A DNA stretch of 64,000 nucleotides from Heliocidaris tuberculata (Eukaryota; Echinodermata; Echinoidea; Camarodonta; Echinometridae): positions 28,885,092 through 28,949,091 of the forward strand of contig CM046848.1 in NCBI GenBank assembly GCA_025618425.1. Reading direction: 5' to 3'. This document shows positions 32,353 to 44,583 of this stretch, piece by piece. The notes beneath the pieces were generated by a model. It saw nothing but the letters and a program-made list of their open reading frames with translations. It searched no databases and was not told the DNA's origin. Position 1 is the stretch's first letter; each line of letters starts with the position of its first letter. Position numbers and translations under genes: made by a program.

Positions 32353-34573
32353 CTGAGTGCCAGTCGCTGACTGGCACATATACGATCAACATTTTGTTCC
32401 TCAATCGTTTGGCATTCGTCTTCTATGCCAATAATTAGGAAATAAATTTTGGCTGAGAAATTGAGCGTAATTTGAGCGTATCTGGACCTTGCCAAATTTA
32501 AAGGAAAAACTAGCACATCAATGATGTGGCGCTCATCCGGTATGCAGCAAAGAAATTGATGCAATTTGTACTTTGAACACAGTAGACATTGTAATGAATC
32601 GATGAAATGTACATGTATTGGTTACATGCATGTACAGATGATGAAGTGCCTATTGCAGATCTGGCTAAATGTGGTTTTGGAAGGAGACAGTGACATGTAG
32701 ATATGAATGAAAGTCTGGAAATTGACAACTGAAGTTGCACGACTTCAGTTAAAAGATTTTGGGGAATGTAAATTATAATAGTTTTACTGTGTGACAGAGA
32801 AATTTGAAATAAAGCATAAAGTTAGTCAAGGTGAGGTATCTCTACCAACTGTGAAATCTTTATTGAGAGAGATTTGAAGGTTAAGATTTGTAATAAAAGA
32901 GAAAAGCACTGAATGACATAAGTTATGCATTGGTGTAAAAAAAGAATTTTAAGGTTGGGACATTTAAGGGTGGCTTCAGTGCATTGTCCCTCACTGTTTC
33001 AAGTCTTTATTAGCTCATAACCCGCTATTGTTGACCACTGTCACTTCTGGGTTCTCGGTTCTGTCGATGATGTCGACAGAAATCATGTAGAAAGGTATAG
33101 CCTTTGAAATAATCCAGCAGCCATGGGTTTCATAATGGACAGGGCAAAGAGTTAAAATAAATTTTGTATAAATTACCATAAATAATTTTCTAGATAAAAT
33201 TTCAAAATTCCGAGTAGAAGTTCAATGAACCTCATGAAAGTCTTCCTCAATAAATGAGGAAGAAGAAGCAAGTTTTGTGATTTTGTAATAAATTTCGCAT
33301 AAATTAGCATAAATAATTTTCTAGACAAAATTTCAAAATTCCATGAAGAAGTTCAATGAACTTCATGAAAGTCTTTTAGATGGAAGAAAAAAAATCAAAA
33401 TCAGTCAATAAATGAGGAAGAAGAAGCAATTTTTGTGATGTTTTAATAAATTTTGCATAAATTTGCATAAATAATTAGCATAAATTATTTTCTAGACAAA
33501 ATTTTAAAATTCCGAGTAGAAGTTTAATAAACCTCATGAAAGTCTTTCAAATGGAACAACAAAAAAAATCGAAATCGGTCAATAAATGAGGAAGAAGAAG
33601 CCATTTTTGTGATCTTTTTAATAAATTTCGCATAAATTAGCATAAATAATTTTCTAGACAAAATTTCAAATTTCCGAGTAGAAGTTCAATGAACCTCATG
33701 AAAGTCTTTCAGATGGAAAAAAAAAATCGAAATCGGTCAATAAATGAGGAAGAAGAAGCAATTTTTATGATTTTTGAATAAATATCGCATAAATTAGCAT
33801 AATTAATTTTGTAGACAAAATTTCAAAATTCTGTGTAGAAGTTCAATGAACCTCATGAAAGTCTTTCAGATGGAACAAAAAAAATCGAAATCGGTCAATA
33901 AATGAGGAAGGAGAAGCAATTTTTGTGATTTTTGAGAAATGCGCATAAATTAGCATATTTAATGAGTTTCAAAATTCTGTGCAGAAGTTTCGAATCCCCC
34001 ACCTAGTGCTATCATATAAAGCAAACGAAATTAAAATCGGGTAAGAAATGGCGAAGAAGAAGCATTTTGAAATTGTGGACGGACGACAGACGAAGGACGG
34101 ACGGACGGACGGACGGACGGACGGACGACGGACGACGGACGCCTCGCCACGGCATAAGCTCATCTGGCCCATTCGGGCCGGATGAGCTAAAAATTGTACT
34201 CTATATAGATTTGTTAGCTCTAGATACGCTACTACGTGACAGGGGCTTAATGACTGTGCGTGAAATTATATCAAATAATGACATATGAAGGTTCGTCTTC
34301 AGGGGGCACGCGAACGATTTGCGTAGGATGCTAACGTCGAAAAATCCCCCCCCCCCAAAAAAAAAAAACAAACAAAAAAAAACAAAAAAAAACAAAAAAA
34401 AAAAAAAACAAACAAACAAACAAACAAACAAAAAACCCCCCCCCCGAAAAAAAAAAAAAAACCGCTCAATTTATCAGCCAAAATTTATTTCCTAATTATT
34501 GGCATAGAAGACAAATGCCAAACGATTGAGGAACAAAATGTTGATCGTATAAGTGCCAGTGACTGGCAGTTAT
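32353..34573. repeat. Inverted repeat (about 115-bp arms) flanking repeat copy 2
   Basis: Left arm 32353-32470 and right arm 34462-34573 are near-perfect reverse complements (shared blocks TGCCAGT, ATACGATCAACATTTTG, CAATCGTTTGGCATT, TTAGGAAATAAATTTTGGCT). The spacer holds the 1.68-kb repeat and an A-rich/C-rich low-complexity run (34345-34460). The arms look like a foldback element that received the insertion. Confidence 0.85.
32508..34194. mobile_element. 1.68-kb interspersed repeat, copy 2
   Basis: Same orientation and order as copy 1, with only scattered substitutions, small indels in A-runs and a slightly longer (GGAC)n. Both flanks are unrelated to those of copy 1. It lies between the two arms of an inverted repeat (32353-32470 and 34462-34573). 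Confidence 0.9.
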
Positions 34574-34869
34574 ACCAGTCACACATACACGACGCACGGC
34601 CTGCACACTGAAAAATTAGCAGTTTTAGCCAGTGCGTTGTCTTTCGCTGGGTATGCGTCAGCATTCCTTACTCGTTCGTCGAGCGCGCTGGAACAACCAA
34701 CGCTATGCATTCGTTGTCATTCGCTCTGTGCGTCGGGATTTTTGTGCATGCACAAAAATGTGCGCGGAGCTCGACGCATGAATGTACTCGCCAGAAGGAC
34801 GTAAGACACGCGCAGAACGCGCTGGACCAACGCACACGTACACACGCGGAGCACATGCTGGGTATTCGT

Positions 34870-34871
<2 letters not shown>

Positions 34872-34917
<46 letters not shown>
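34872..34917. repeat. (TA)n microsatellite
   Basis: About 45 bp of pure TA next to the minus-strand Penelope terminal piece. Confidence 0.95.
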
Positions 34918-34919
<2 letters not shown>

Positions 34920-35029
34920 AAGAAATGTTCCTCGAACACAACGCTGGTGGTCACTCATAGTTGGTTTTAGTGGAAGGTATAATGAAAGAAATGTCACTAT
35001 GAGACGGTCGTAGCTTTTATTGTCCTTTA

Positions 35030-35075
35030 TTTGTCAAGCTTTCGATCAATGATCTTCATCAGGACTGTATAAAAA
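35030..35075 (-). ncRNA. Second hammerhead-like motif, opposite strand
   Basis: On the minus strand CTGATGA (35062-35056), stem GATC-ATT-GATC, then GAAA (35043-35040) and GCTTGAC, the same arrangement as at 36441. It marks another terminal piece of a Penelope-like element in the opposite orientation, running to about 34920. Confidence 0.5.
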
Positions 35076-35264
35076 CACAAAATGATGGCTGACATTTACA
35101 TCGGAATAAACATTTCAATTATATATATATATAATTGTAAGGATTTGGCTAAAACACAACATGACGGGCCGTCTTGGTTGGATAAATTAAATAAATGAAA
35201 TGAGCCAAGACTCAGGACGTAGCTGAATACCATCTTCCCCCATGCCCCCACTACCTCCTTTCGT

Positions 35265-35771
35265 CGAGGACGTACACTCAGAGACCTCCTTGTACGGGCG
35301 AAAGACCCATCCCCCCTCACCAGACAACAACAAAGTGAAACCACCCTTGTCACAGGCTTCTCCAAATGTACATCACCCAAGTGTGTCCTCCACCAACACA
35401 TCGTGGAAACCAAAACATTCAGAAGCACAGTTACTGGACAAGAATTCACCATCAAATCAAATATCAATTGCAAATCTACTTGAGCAATCTACCTCATAAC
35501 CTGTTCACAATGCCATAAACAATACATCGGAAAAACAGAAACAACAATATACACAAGATTTAATAACACCCGATCAGAAATCCGAAACCAACATAAAACA
35601 TTACCATACACAGTCCACTTCAATCTCCCCTCACACACAGCAGACAATGCTAAAATAATCGGGATAGAGCTCATCAACAACAAATCTCATGACACGATCT
35701 TACACAGAGAATCACACTGGATCAACAAACTCAAGACACTCCACCCGCATGGCATCAATGTCGATCAATAA
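35265..35771 (+). pseudogene. Penelope-like element C-terminus with GIY-YIG endonuclease, in-frame stop
   Basis: The frame starting at 35265 reads RGRTLRDLLVRAKD, then a Cys-containing linker (KCTSPKC), FRSTVTGQEFTIKS, NCKST, then after an in-frame TGA (35481-35483) AIYLITCSQCHKQYIGKT, which is the GIY-YIG core in its Penelope form (YLITC..C..QYIG). It continues to NVDQ and TAA at 35769-35771. The RT domain is missing upstream. The stop and truncation mark it as dead. Confidence 0.85.
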
Positions 35772-36440
35772 ATGAATGTCGATCGATTATGTCATATGAG
35801 AAGTCATCCATAGTACAAACTATATACCCCCCCCCCTCCCCAAATAATTACTACCCGCTATCTACAACCTTGACTGAGTCTCATAGCAATGTGAATGCTG
35901 TATACATTGCAAACATTGCTTTATATAAAGTTTATTTACACAGTTACTTCTGAGTTCCCTCGGTGAATCATTTCTGATTCTAAATACCCGTTATTAAGTG
36001 ATGAGCCTTTATTGTGTACTAAACCTATGATTATGTACCAAACCTATAGGTCTACATTTACATACTTTACCATTTTCATTTTATTCGAGTACTATAACTA
36101 AAAGTACCTCTTTGCACTGACTCTACTCGTGTACATGGGTTGTCATGAATGAAGGTGGCGCCACAATGACACGCATCAGTTAACTTGCTTTTGCGGTGGA
36201 TCACGTCACGTGATCCATCACACAAGCAAGCACTGTCCATAGCATAACCACAAACAACCTAACAGGTAATGATTTTAATTATATTAAACTTTACATTGAT
36301 TATCACTGTATCAATTTATATATATATTATTCATATCGGATATTAATTATTGTCAGCAGAATTGTATAGCTCATTACTTTTTCTTTTATGCATGTAGTAG
36401 TAGTATCATTTTGTTCCTTTTTCGTTACCTTTCGTTGTAT

Positions 36441-36475
36441 AGCTCCTGAAGAAGGCATAATGCCGAAAGCTTGAC
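36441..36475 (+). ncRNA. Hammerhead-ribozyme-like motif, Penelope element 3' end
   Basis: CTGAAGA (36445-36451), a short hairpin GGC-ATAAT-GCC, then GAAA (36464-36467). CUGANGA and GAAA are the two conserved hammerhead boxes, and Penelope-like elements are known to carry minimal hammerheads in their terminal repeats. One extra A lies between CTGAAGA and the stem. Activity is not shown. Confidence 0.5.
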
Positions 36476-36527
36476 GACATCAATAAATCCGTGGTATTCA
36501 GCTACGTCCTGAGTCTTGGCTCATTTC

Positions 36528-36667
<140 letters not shown>

Positions 36668-37239
36668 ACTCGTCTGGAATGACAACGCATGTGTAGCTGC
36701 GTCCTTCCAACGAATGCTTAGCGTACAATGACCTGCGTATACCTAACGTGTGCCTAGCCTAGCACGTTGCCACACGCTCAAAATTTTGAACCTGTCCAAA
36801 ACTAAAAATCACCTCCCCCCCCCCCCCCCCCCATGTACCCGTATCCTTTGCTGACCCCTACGAACATCTAATGAATTCAACGTATTACGTTCGCGTATTA
36901 CGTATAGCGTATCCAGATACTGATAAACAAACAAAATCTCCCCCAAACATAATTATATCCATCGGCTTTTTTTTTTCTTCCTGTAGTGCACTCATTCCAG
37001 CATTGTACAACGAGCAGGCCTACTCCCCCTCGCAATAATGCATGAGTCCATAAATACATTTTAAAGAAAGGATAACGACGAGTACCATGACATTTTAAAG
37101 AAAATCTTCATGCATCACTAATTTCAAACTGTATTCATTAGTATTGATATATAAGGATAAACGTGTAAATGCTTGTTAATTAACAGTCGGTGGTATCATT
37201 TTCATGATTTCAGTGCTGTACATTCATTTATGTGATAGG

Positions 37240-37330
37240 TAATAAAATGATGGACGGATGACACAGGTCAATTAAGCTTTCAGCGACTTGGCCTTCTCCA
37301 GAATTTATTGCTGAATTAAACAAAAAGATA
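37240..37330 (-). mobile_element. Decayed Penelope-like terminal fragment
   Basis: The minus strand has GGAGAAGGCC, a short stem and CTGAAAGCTTAATTGACC, resembling the box arrangement of the two hammerhead-like motifs but with the first box altered. Short and diverged. Confidence 0.35.
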
Positions 37331-38074
37331 AACGATATAATAGGCAAAATCAACAAAATCAAAGACGATGGAATAAAATCAGAGACAGATAAAAAAAAAA
37401 AAATAAAGGGCGTAAATCATCAAGAATAAAGTCGGGTGGATGAAGTTGAAGGTGATAACATTCAGAATGCAACAAAATTACAAGTGGCATTGATGATGGA
37501 GATATCCTGAGGCTAAGAAACATATAAAACAAATTGTAAATATCAAAAAATGAAACAAAATAATGAATTACCTGCAACCAAAGTGTGCATGTGTGTATAT
37601 TGCTGTTTCAAGGAGGTATAATTTAATAATTTTTGAAGGAAAAGTTATTATACCCAGACATTACAAATATGACAATAAATCATCCATCTCGTTTGTTAGA
37701 TCTGTCTAATATTAATCTCGCCCCACCCCCCCCCCTTCAGCTCTCTCCCTCTCTCTTTATCTCTCTTCCTCTACACAAATCGCCTTCTAGCATGACGTAT
37801 GGGTTACAAGAGCATTCTTTCTGTTGGAACATTTATTACGAAACTCTTTCTTCTTATGAAATAATTATTTGTATGTATAGTAATAAATCATCTCGGTATA
37901 TTATTTCTTTTGAATTTTCATTTTATTTCTCTCCATCTAGATATACATTAATCTTCTTTGCATAATGAATGGACCATAATGGGCAAACAATTCTTCAAGA
38001 GAAAATTACTGATATCCATTTATCATTTGTTTTGAGCCTTCAAATTTACTTTTCTCTTTTTCTCATAACATACT

Positions 38075-39285
38075 GATCCTCTTTCCATAATGCATTAATT
38101 GATTTGATAGTAAGCTCATTCTTATTTCAAGGGACAGAACCAAGTTATACCTCTAATGGATTCATAAAGCAATAAATCATAACTTTGTCATTCATAATAG
38201 AACCCTTCTTTCCCTAATCTTCTCCTCTCCCTCCTACGTTATTCCCCTCTGCATAATGGATGAATCTTAGAAGCACACTCCCATGTGAAAAGAAAAGGAT
38301 ATAACATGTTTACGGAATATATTACATAAAAACTATAAACACAAAAGCATATTTCATAATGCATGGACTTAAGGAATAATCTTTCCCAGGGAAGTTCTAA
38401 ACCAAGATGTTACTTGATTAGTATATGCTACAAAAACAACAAAAATCCACAGTTGTTTTGAACTGTTACATTTACATCTCATAAATCTCTTTTGTATTTT
38501 CAGATCCTCTTTACCTAATACAGCGGGCTAATTCGCCAAATAGCGCGCTATTTAAAAAAAAAAACCGAGTTGACTTGGGTTTGTAAGCTAGAGATGAAAC
38601 CCACGAGATAGCCCGCTATTTGCGTCTTCATTACAAACTAGCTCGAGCTAGCTCTGATCGGGTTAGTTTCCCCGGATCAGAATTAGCGGGCTATTTTGGA
38701 AACTCGGGCTGATGAAGACGGGCCTAATGAAACCGAGATAAAAATTTCATTTGGATATTTTTTTTCACTTATTAATTTAGGAACATCAAGCAAGCCATTT
38801 TGTACATGATGAAAAGGTTGACACTTTCGCTACATTTCAATTAGTGGACTATCTCAAACCTGGCAAATAGTCAGCTTTTATGAATAGCGGCCAATAGTGT
38901 AATAGCTGTATCCATATACCCAAAATTTTACAGCACCATTGGTCAAAATGAAGTCACATGACATCGAATTGATTGCCTGTCCTGGAAGTAGTAGGTAGTA
39001 AAAACTATTTGATAATTAATAGTCTCTTTTCATAATGCATTGACTAATAAAGTAAGCACAATCTTTTTTTCATGGGGACAGAACCAAGTTCCAGTCCTAG
39101 CAATAAATCGTGAATTTGTTATCTGGTTATTCATAATAGAATCCTTCTTTTCCTAAATCTTCTTCTCTCGCTCCTACGTTATTCCCCTATGCATAATGTA
39201 TGCATCTTATATAAGCGCACTCGCATGTGAAAAGACAAGGATATACATGTAATATGTTTACATAATATATTACATAAAATGATCA
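38075..39285. repeat. Pair of diverged direct repeats (about 255 bp each)
   Basis: 38075-38330 and 39025-39280 share GGGACAGAACCAAGTT, TCCTACGTTATTCCCCT, GCATAATG and a long CATGTGAAAAGA..AAGGATATA block in the same order. Confidence 0.8.
38515..38720. mobile_element. Foldback element with AGCCCGCTATTT / AAATAGC ends
   Basis: CAGCGGGCTAATTCGCCAAA at the left and AATTAGCGGGCTATTTTGG at the right. Related pieces at 13530-13745 and 50645-50705. Confidence 0.6.
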
Positions 39286-39724
39286 CAAATCATCTAAATT
39301 TATAATTCTCTTTCTATTTTCCCATCTCTTTCTCTACATACAAATATTTTGTTTAATTGGTGTGCTGTGAGGTAATAACATCACAAATTCACTACCATGA
39401 CTACTGAGTTGCCAATTCGTCTCAGTGATTTTCACTGTTTTTCTCTAGTTTTCATGTCTTTAAAAAATTAATAACTTTCTGATTATGTCCAATTTTTTCA
39501 TAAACTTTTTTTATGATCTTGTTGTCTGATTTTCTGCTTCTATTAAAAATTAGGTTATTCTGAGGTCGTACTTGACCTTTACATATTTGTATCATCATTA
39601 AAGTGTAGCTAAAAAAATTAATTTGGTTTCCCCCCTTTTTATTTATTTCTTTTTTCATTCGGATTTTTTTAATGATCCTCAAGAAAGCGTGACCAGAATT
39701 CTAAATTGATGTGCAGGTGGGACA

Positions 39725-40024
39725 ATTACTGATTGTGATAATTTGAAAATCATTATTCAGCAAAAGTGGGTCGCTTCATTCCAATTTATCAGAATAACAT
39801 ACATATTCAAAGCTACCTGAAATATCCAATATTGACAGGCGTTCTATCATACACAGCCCAAGAGAAATATTTTCATTACTGATGGTGATAATTTGATAAT
39901 CATTATTCAGCAAAAGCAGGTCGCTTCATTCCATTTAATCAGAATAACATACACATGCAAGGCTACTTGAAATATCCAATATTGGCAGGAGTTCCATCAT
40001 ACACTGCCCAAGAGAAACATTTTC
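39725..40024. repeat. Direct tandem duplication, 150-bp unit x2
   Basis: ATTACTGATNGTGATAATTTG recurs at 39725 and 39875, and the similarity runs the whole 150 bp (AAGAGAAA..TTTTCAT ends both). Confidence 0.9.
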
Positions 40025-40900
40025 ATTTCAATTAAATCCATATCTATCTCGCAGGAGACTCTAATTTCGTGATAACCATTAGGCGGTATGACCAGAAGAT
40101 AGCTTAGGCCATGTCCTTATGGAATTTTAGCCTTTACTGAACTTTAAGCCTGTCGCATCGCTGGACTCCTCCGCCTCATTACTCTTAATGATCCAGTGAT
40201 CATAAACGGAAATGTACTGCTTGGAGCTGAACCTGACTTCCCGGCAAGAAAAAAAAAGGTTGAAAATTCGTTTAAACAACAACAACAACATCAAAACACC
40301 CACCCCCGCACACACACCCACATACATTTTTGAAAAAAAAAAAAAAAAAAAAAAAAAAACACTGTCAAACTTTCAAGGACCATTGAAATAAGTGGAGGCA
40401 CCATAGATATTAAGGGGAGGGCAAAAAGAATGTGTCCACAATGGATTTAAATGAGAATAATCACATTTTACAATAATAAAAGCATTACATTGACCAACTA
40501 TTTCGTCGAAATTGTTGTTGTAACCCAGAAAAGTCCAACACCCCCCCCAAAAAAAAAGATATTTAGAAAAAGCCATCCACATTCTGCCAATTTATCTCAT
40601 CCTGTAATTACATCCTGAAATTTAATTTGAATGCCAATAATCACATTTACTAGCAATAAGCGAGTTTGATATACCAACTATCCTGTTGCGACTTTTGTTT
40701 CCTTAATTTGATTTGCACTCTACTCATACACACATGAGAGTTTGTGTATAAAAGGCTGATTAAAAAACACGTCTTCCAATTTATTTCTTGTTGCGTTAGT
40801 GAAATCGAGAACAGTCTGTAATGAACAAGATGGACAGGTACTTCCCTATAGCTTTGGGAAATAAGTGCACTTTTCCCATTCAATATGGAAAAGCTAAGTG

Positions 40901-41316
40901 TTAACCCTTTCGAGACAATTGACCATATTTTGTGGTTTGGCTCAATAACTTTTGATTCAGAGCCCTGAAAAATATACCAGATACATGAGTAGAAAGAGCA
41001 AAAATTTCTGCATACAATGTGTCCATTTTTGATACATGACAATATTGCGTTTGATCCCAGGAATTTTAAAAAGGAGAATAAGATTTCAAATCCTCAAATT
41101 GGCAACACATTGAGAGGTTCAAAATCATTGTTTTTTATCAAAATTGGCAACTTTTTCAACTTTTCGCCAATTCTTTTAACCATGTATATTATTTTCAAAG
41201 ACATTACCCCTTATTACAATCTTGTAGTACTAAAAGAAAAATATTATTGTTGCCAATTTGAAGAAAAAAATGTGATCAATTTAGCCCTGAAATAATTCCT
41301 GTCCTGAAAGGGTTAA
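40901..41316. mobile_element. TTAA-flanked MITE, family B, inverted copy
   Basis: Reverse complement of the element at 31732-32146 over its full length, with TTAA at 40901-40904 and 41313-41316. Confidence 0.85.
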
Positions 41317-43518
41317 GTGTGAAATTCTCACAGATGCGAGGGAATACAAAGAGCGAAACAGAACGGACCGGTGACGAGGAGATGGCCAGTCACACATCAA
41401 AGCTAACGATAACCACAGTATGTCCCAGAGAAAAATTACAATCGGCATTTGGGTATCTATTACGAAAGAAATCTATCTGCAATATGAAAAGCTATACTGG
41501 ATTATGAAACTTTGACTAATTCTCTACCAGGCAGTGAAGACCTCGTCCGATTTGGTCCCATAGTCACGAAGAAATAGGCATTTATGTAAAGCATTCATGG
41601 GTCCCTTTCTTCCATCTTTTGTCCACATGAATGGAAGTATTTTGTTCACAACAGACATGTTTACTAACATATTCAAGATATTTGCATACCATTTTAAGTT
41701 AAAAGGGTAAATAATAATGTAAAAATATCTTCCTAAAATCAAGACAAGTCATTTTATAAAACAGGTTCATAATTTTGTTGAATCATTCACTTTCAGTTAC
41801 GAATAACCAACATCATAAATGCCAACCATTTTATTTTAGAGTAATGATTTCTATCTTTCAACTTCAAACAATGCGAAGAACCATAGATTCTTCCCCTTTC
41901 ATGAAAAATTCTGTGTGAAAGCATACAATATACAATTTATTTCTAATTTTGCCTCGCAAGATTCCTTTTTCCCCTTGGAAGGTTGGCAGGTATGCAACAA
42001 CTTTAAGACTTTGAAAACTGCTTATCTTTGACATTCATGAAGTTATTTCGTTTTGCAAAAAAAAATCTCCAAATGCCCTTAAAAATAACAACAAGAACGA
42101 TGATAATTATGATGATAAATGAAGCAATGTCATAACAATAATTACAGCAGATAAAAAAAACACCCAGGAAGTTCCTTTTCCAACCATTTTAAAGGATTGT
42201 GGAATCGTCAATTGTGCTTTGTGCGTCTCCCTTTGTCAAACCTTGGAGAGAAGGGACTTATGACATACGTTCCAAAATTCCCTATTCGTGATTACTGGAG
42301 CAAATAGGATAAGGTTTTTCGCTGAAATACAGATAATTAGTTACAGTATCATAATCCCAAAACATAATCTGATTGATTGGCAATTTTGAAAGCTATTGAT
42401 TCTGAAAGTCCGATTGTAATTTTGGGGGGACATACTGTATAACTAGAAAATCAGTATAATGCAGAAAAGCCATTCGATCCGAGAAAACAAAGTTGGAGGC
42501 TCATTAGTATAATTTGATGAGCAACCCCGATACATATAATACATTTTCTTCATAGACCGATTTTATGGTTATAGCTGTGTTCTTCTTATCGGTGAAATAT
42601 GCGACTGACACCCCGTTACTTTGAGCATGCAGTTGAGAAGATGTTCGGGAAAGAGTTTTCTTACAATATTTCACTCAGCGCTCAGTGACGCATCGAGAAA
42701 CAAAGGGCAAAATCCAACCGGACGGAGTCGGGGTAGAATATTCATGTTTCTTAAATCAATTGAAAGTGAATTGATATTGATTTATAGGGGTAGGCACTAG
42801 GCACTAGCTCAATCACTGATCACTGCGTGCTGTTACAGCCTGTTGTTTGGGGCACTCTTTTCCCGAAGGTTCGTTTTTCCGAAGGTTCGTGATTCCGAAG
42901 GTTCACAATTCCGAAACACAGATTTCCTTTATGATCAGGGTGTTCATAATTCCCAACTTGATTTAGGGTTTATGATTCCAAAGTTTCGTAATTTCGAAAA
43001 TGAAAAAGGTTTATAATCCCGAGAATGAAAATAATAGGGTTAATAATCAAATGAACCTTCGAATATACGAACCCTATATTACGAACCTTTGGAATACCAA
43101 ATCTTTCGATGAATTTACATTCGGAAATATGAACCTTTCGGAAAAATAATATGGACGGGAGAAAGAGACGAAATTTCCTTCAACAGTTTTTAGAAACACG
43201 TGCATGTACACGATGTGAAGACAGAAGATTCAGAAGTTCGCAGGTACATTCTATTAGGCTAATTAAGCTATACAGTGAAGACAGGAAGAATGAAGTCAAG
43301 GGAACCCAAGAGGGAAATCAGAGTGAGCGAGAGAGAGAAAGAGAGGAGATAGTTTAAGGGATAAAAAGTGTGTGTATAATTATGTTGATCATGTTGGTTG
43401 TGGTATAGTGGGTGTGTGCGAGTGTGTGTAAATGTTTGTGTGAGGAGGGAGAGAGAGTGAAAAAAAAAGACATGAAATGGGGAACAAATAGATATAAAAA
43501 AAGAAGAAATCAAATAGA

Positions 43519-43549
<31 letters not shown>

Positions 43550-44583
43550 AGGGAGCAGTGAAATGAGAGGAGAGAAGTCGAGGCTAGCAGACAGGCCAAT
43601 CAGACAGAGTAAAAAGTGAGAAAATGGGAAAACAAGGAATAAAATAAGGCCGTTGTAATGGGATGTGTCGTCAAAAACAGGATTACTTACATTCATTTTG
43701 TTGATCTAAAAAGCTTTCCCTTTCAGATCAACCAACAAAAGACCTAAGTCAACAGAGTGGACATGGTTCAATAATGAACAATACGTCTTCGAGTAAAGAT
43801 ATCATCAATCTGAACATTCTATGTTCACCTTCATCATTTTTGTCCCCGTGTTGGTCTTTAAGTTACTGATAGTATAAAAGCTTGGCAAATGAGCTAGAAG
43901 AAATGGTGGAACACGTCACGAAAGCTCACGATAAATGATTAATTTTTATGTTGTTGCTAACTGTCATAGAGAGAGAGAGATTTGTTAATATAAATTATAT
44001 GGCCTTCATCTTTGGAGGAAATATTAAAATTGTTTCCCCCTATAAAGAATCGTGGATTTTCTCAAAAGAAGACAAACCTACTTTATTTTCAACCGGAGAT
44101 TGTTGATTAGTCTTGTCTCTCATCCGAGCAGAGAAAAGTAATCATATCTTTTGAAAACGCGATGTAAATGAGCAGCGGAATGTTAGATTTCGATTAACTT
44201 GTCTGCAACGAGGTCAGGGATTCAAAGAAGGATTTGTAACTAGATTCTGCCTCGCTTCATTCTTCATTATTTCAGACTCTTTCAAGTCAGGAAACTGATT
44301 GGCAAGAGATTGCGGCCGATAAAACTGGAAAGGAGCTTTCAGTTTTAACGGTGTTTGGATTCGAAATAGTTGAAACTTTAATAAACTATCAAAATCTAGG
44401 TGCTTTTGGGAATAGCTTCAACCAAAAAAGGTCACAATTATATGTTTTGACAAAAATAAAATGTCACTTTGCCAAGAAGGTCGGATGTAGGTCAGTGTGC
44501 GGAAGTTTTACAGAAGGAGGGTGATCTTCAGTATTATCTTGACTACGAATTATTTGTATAACAACGCTAAGTGATAGCCTACT
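41317..44583. other. No gene seen; upstream of the first GPCR
   Basis: Unique-looking AT-rich DNA apart from the CGAAGGTTC repeats (42866-43145) and GA-rich tracts (43328-43350, 43510-43560). The GPCR promoter should lie here but no element can be named. Confidence 0.5.
42866..43145. repeat. Degenerate repeats of TTCCGAAGGTTCG
   Basis: At least ten imperfect copies of a CGAAGGTTCGTAATTCC-like unit in both orientations (CGAAGGTTC and GAACCTTCG). See findings. Confidence 0.75.

Noticed and set aside
43268..43696. 142-aa minus-strand frame
   Set aside because: GA/CT-rich low complexity; no conserved motif.
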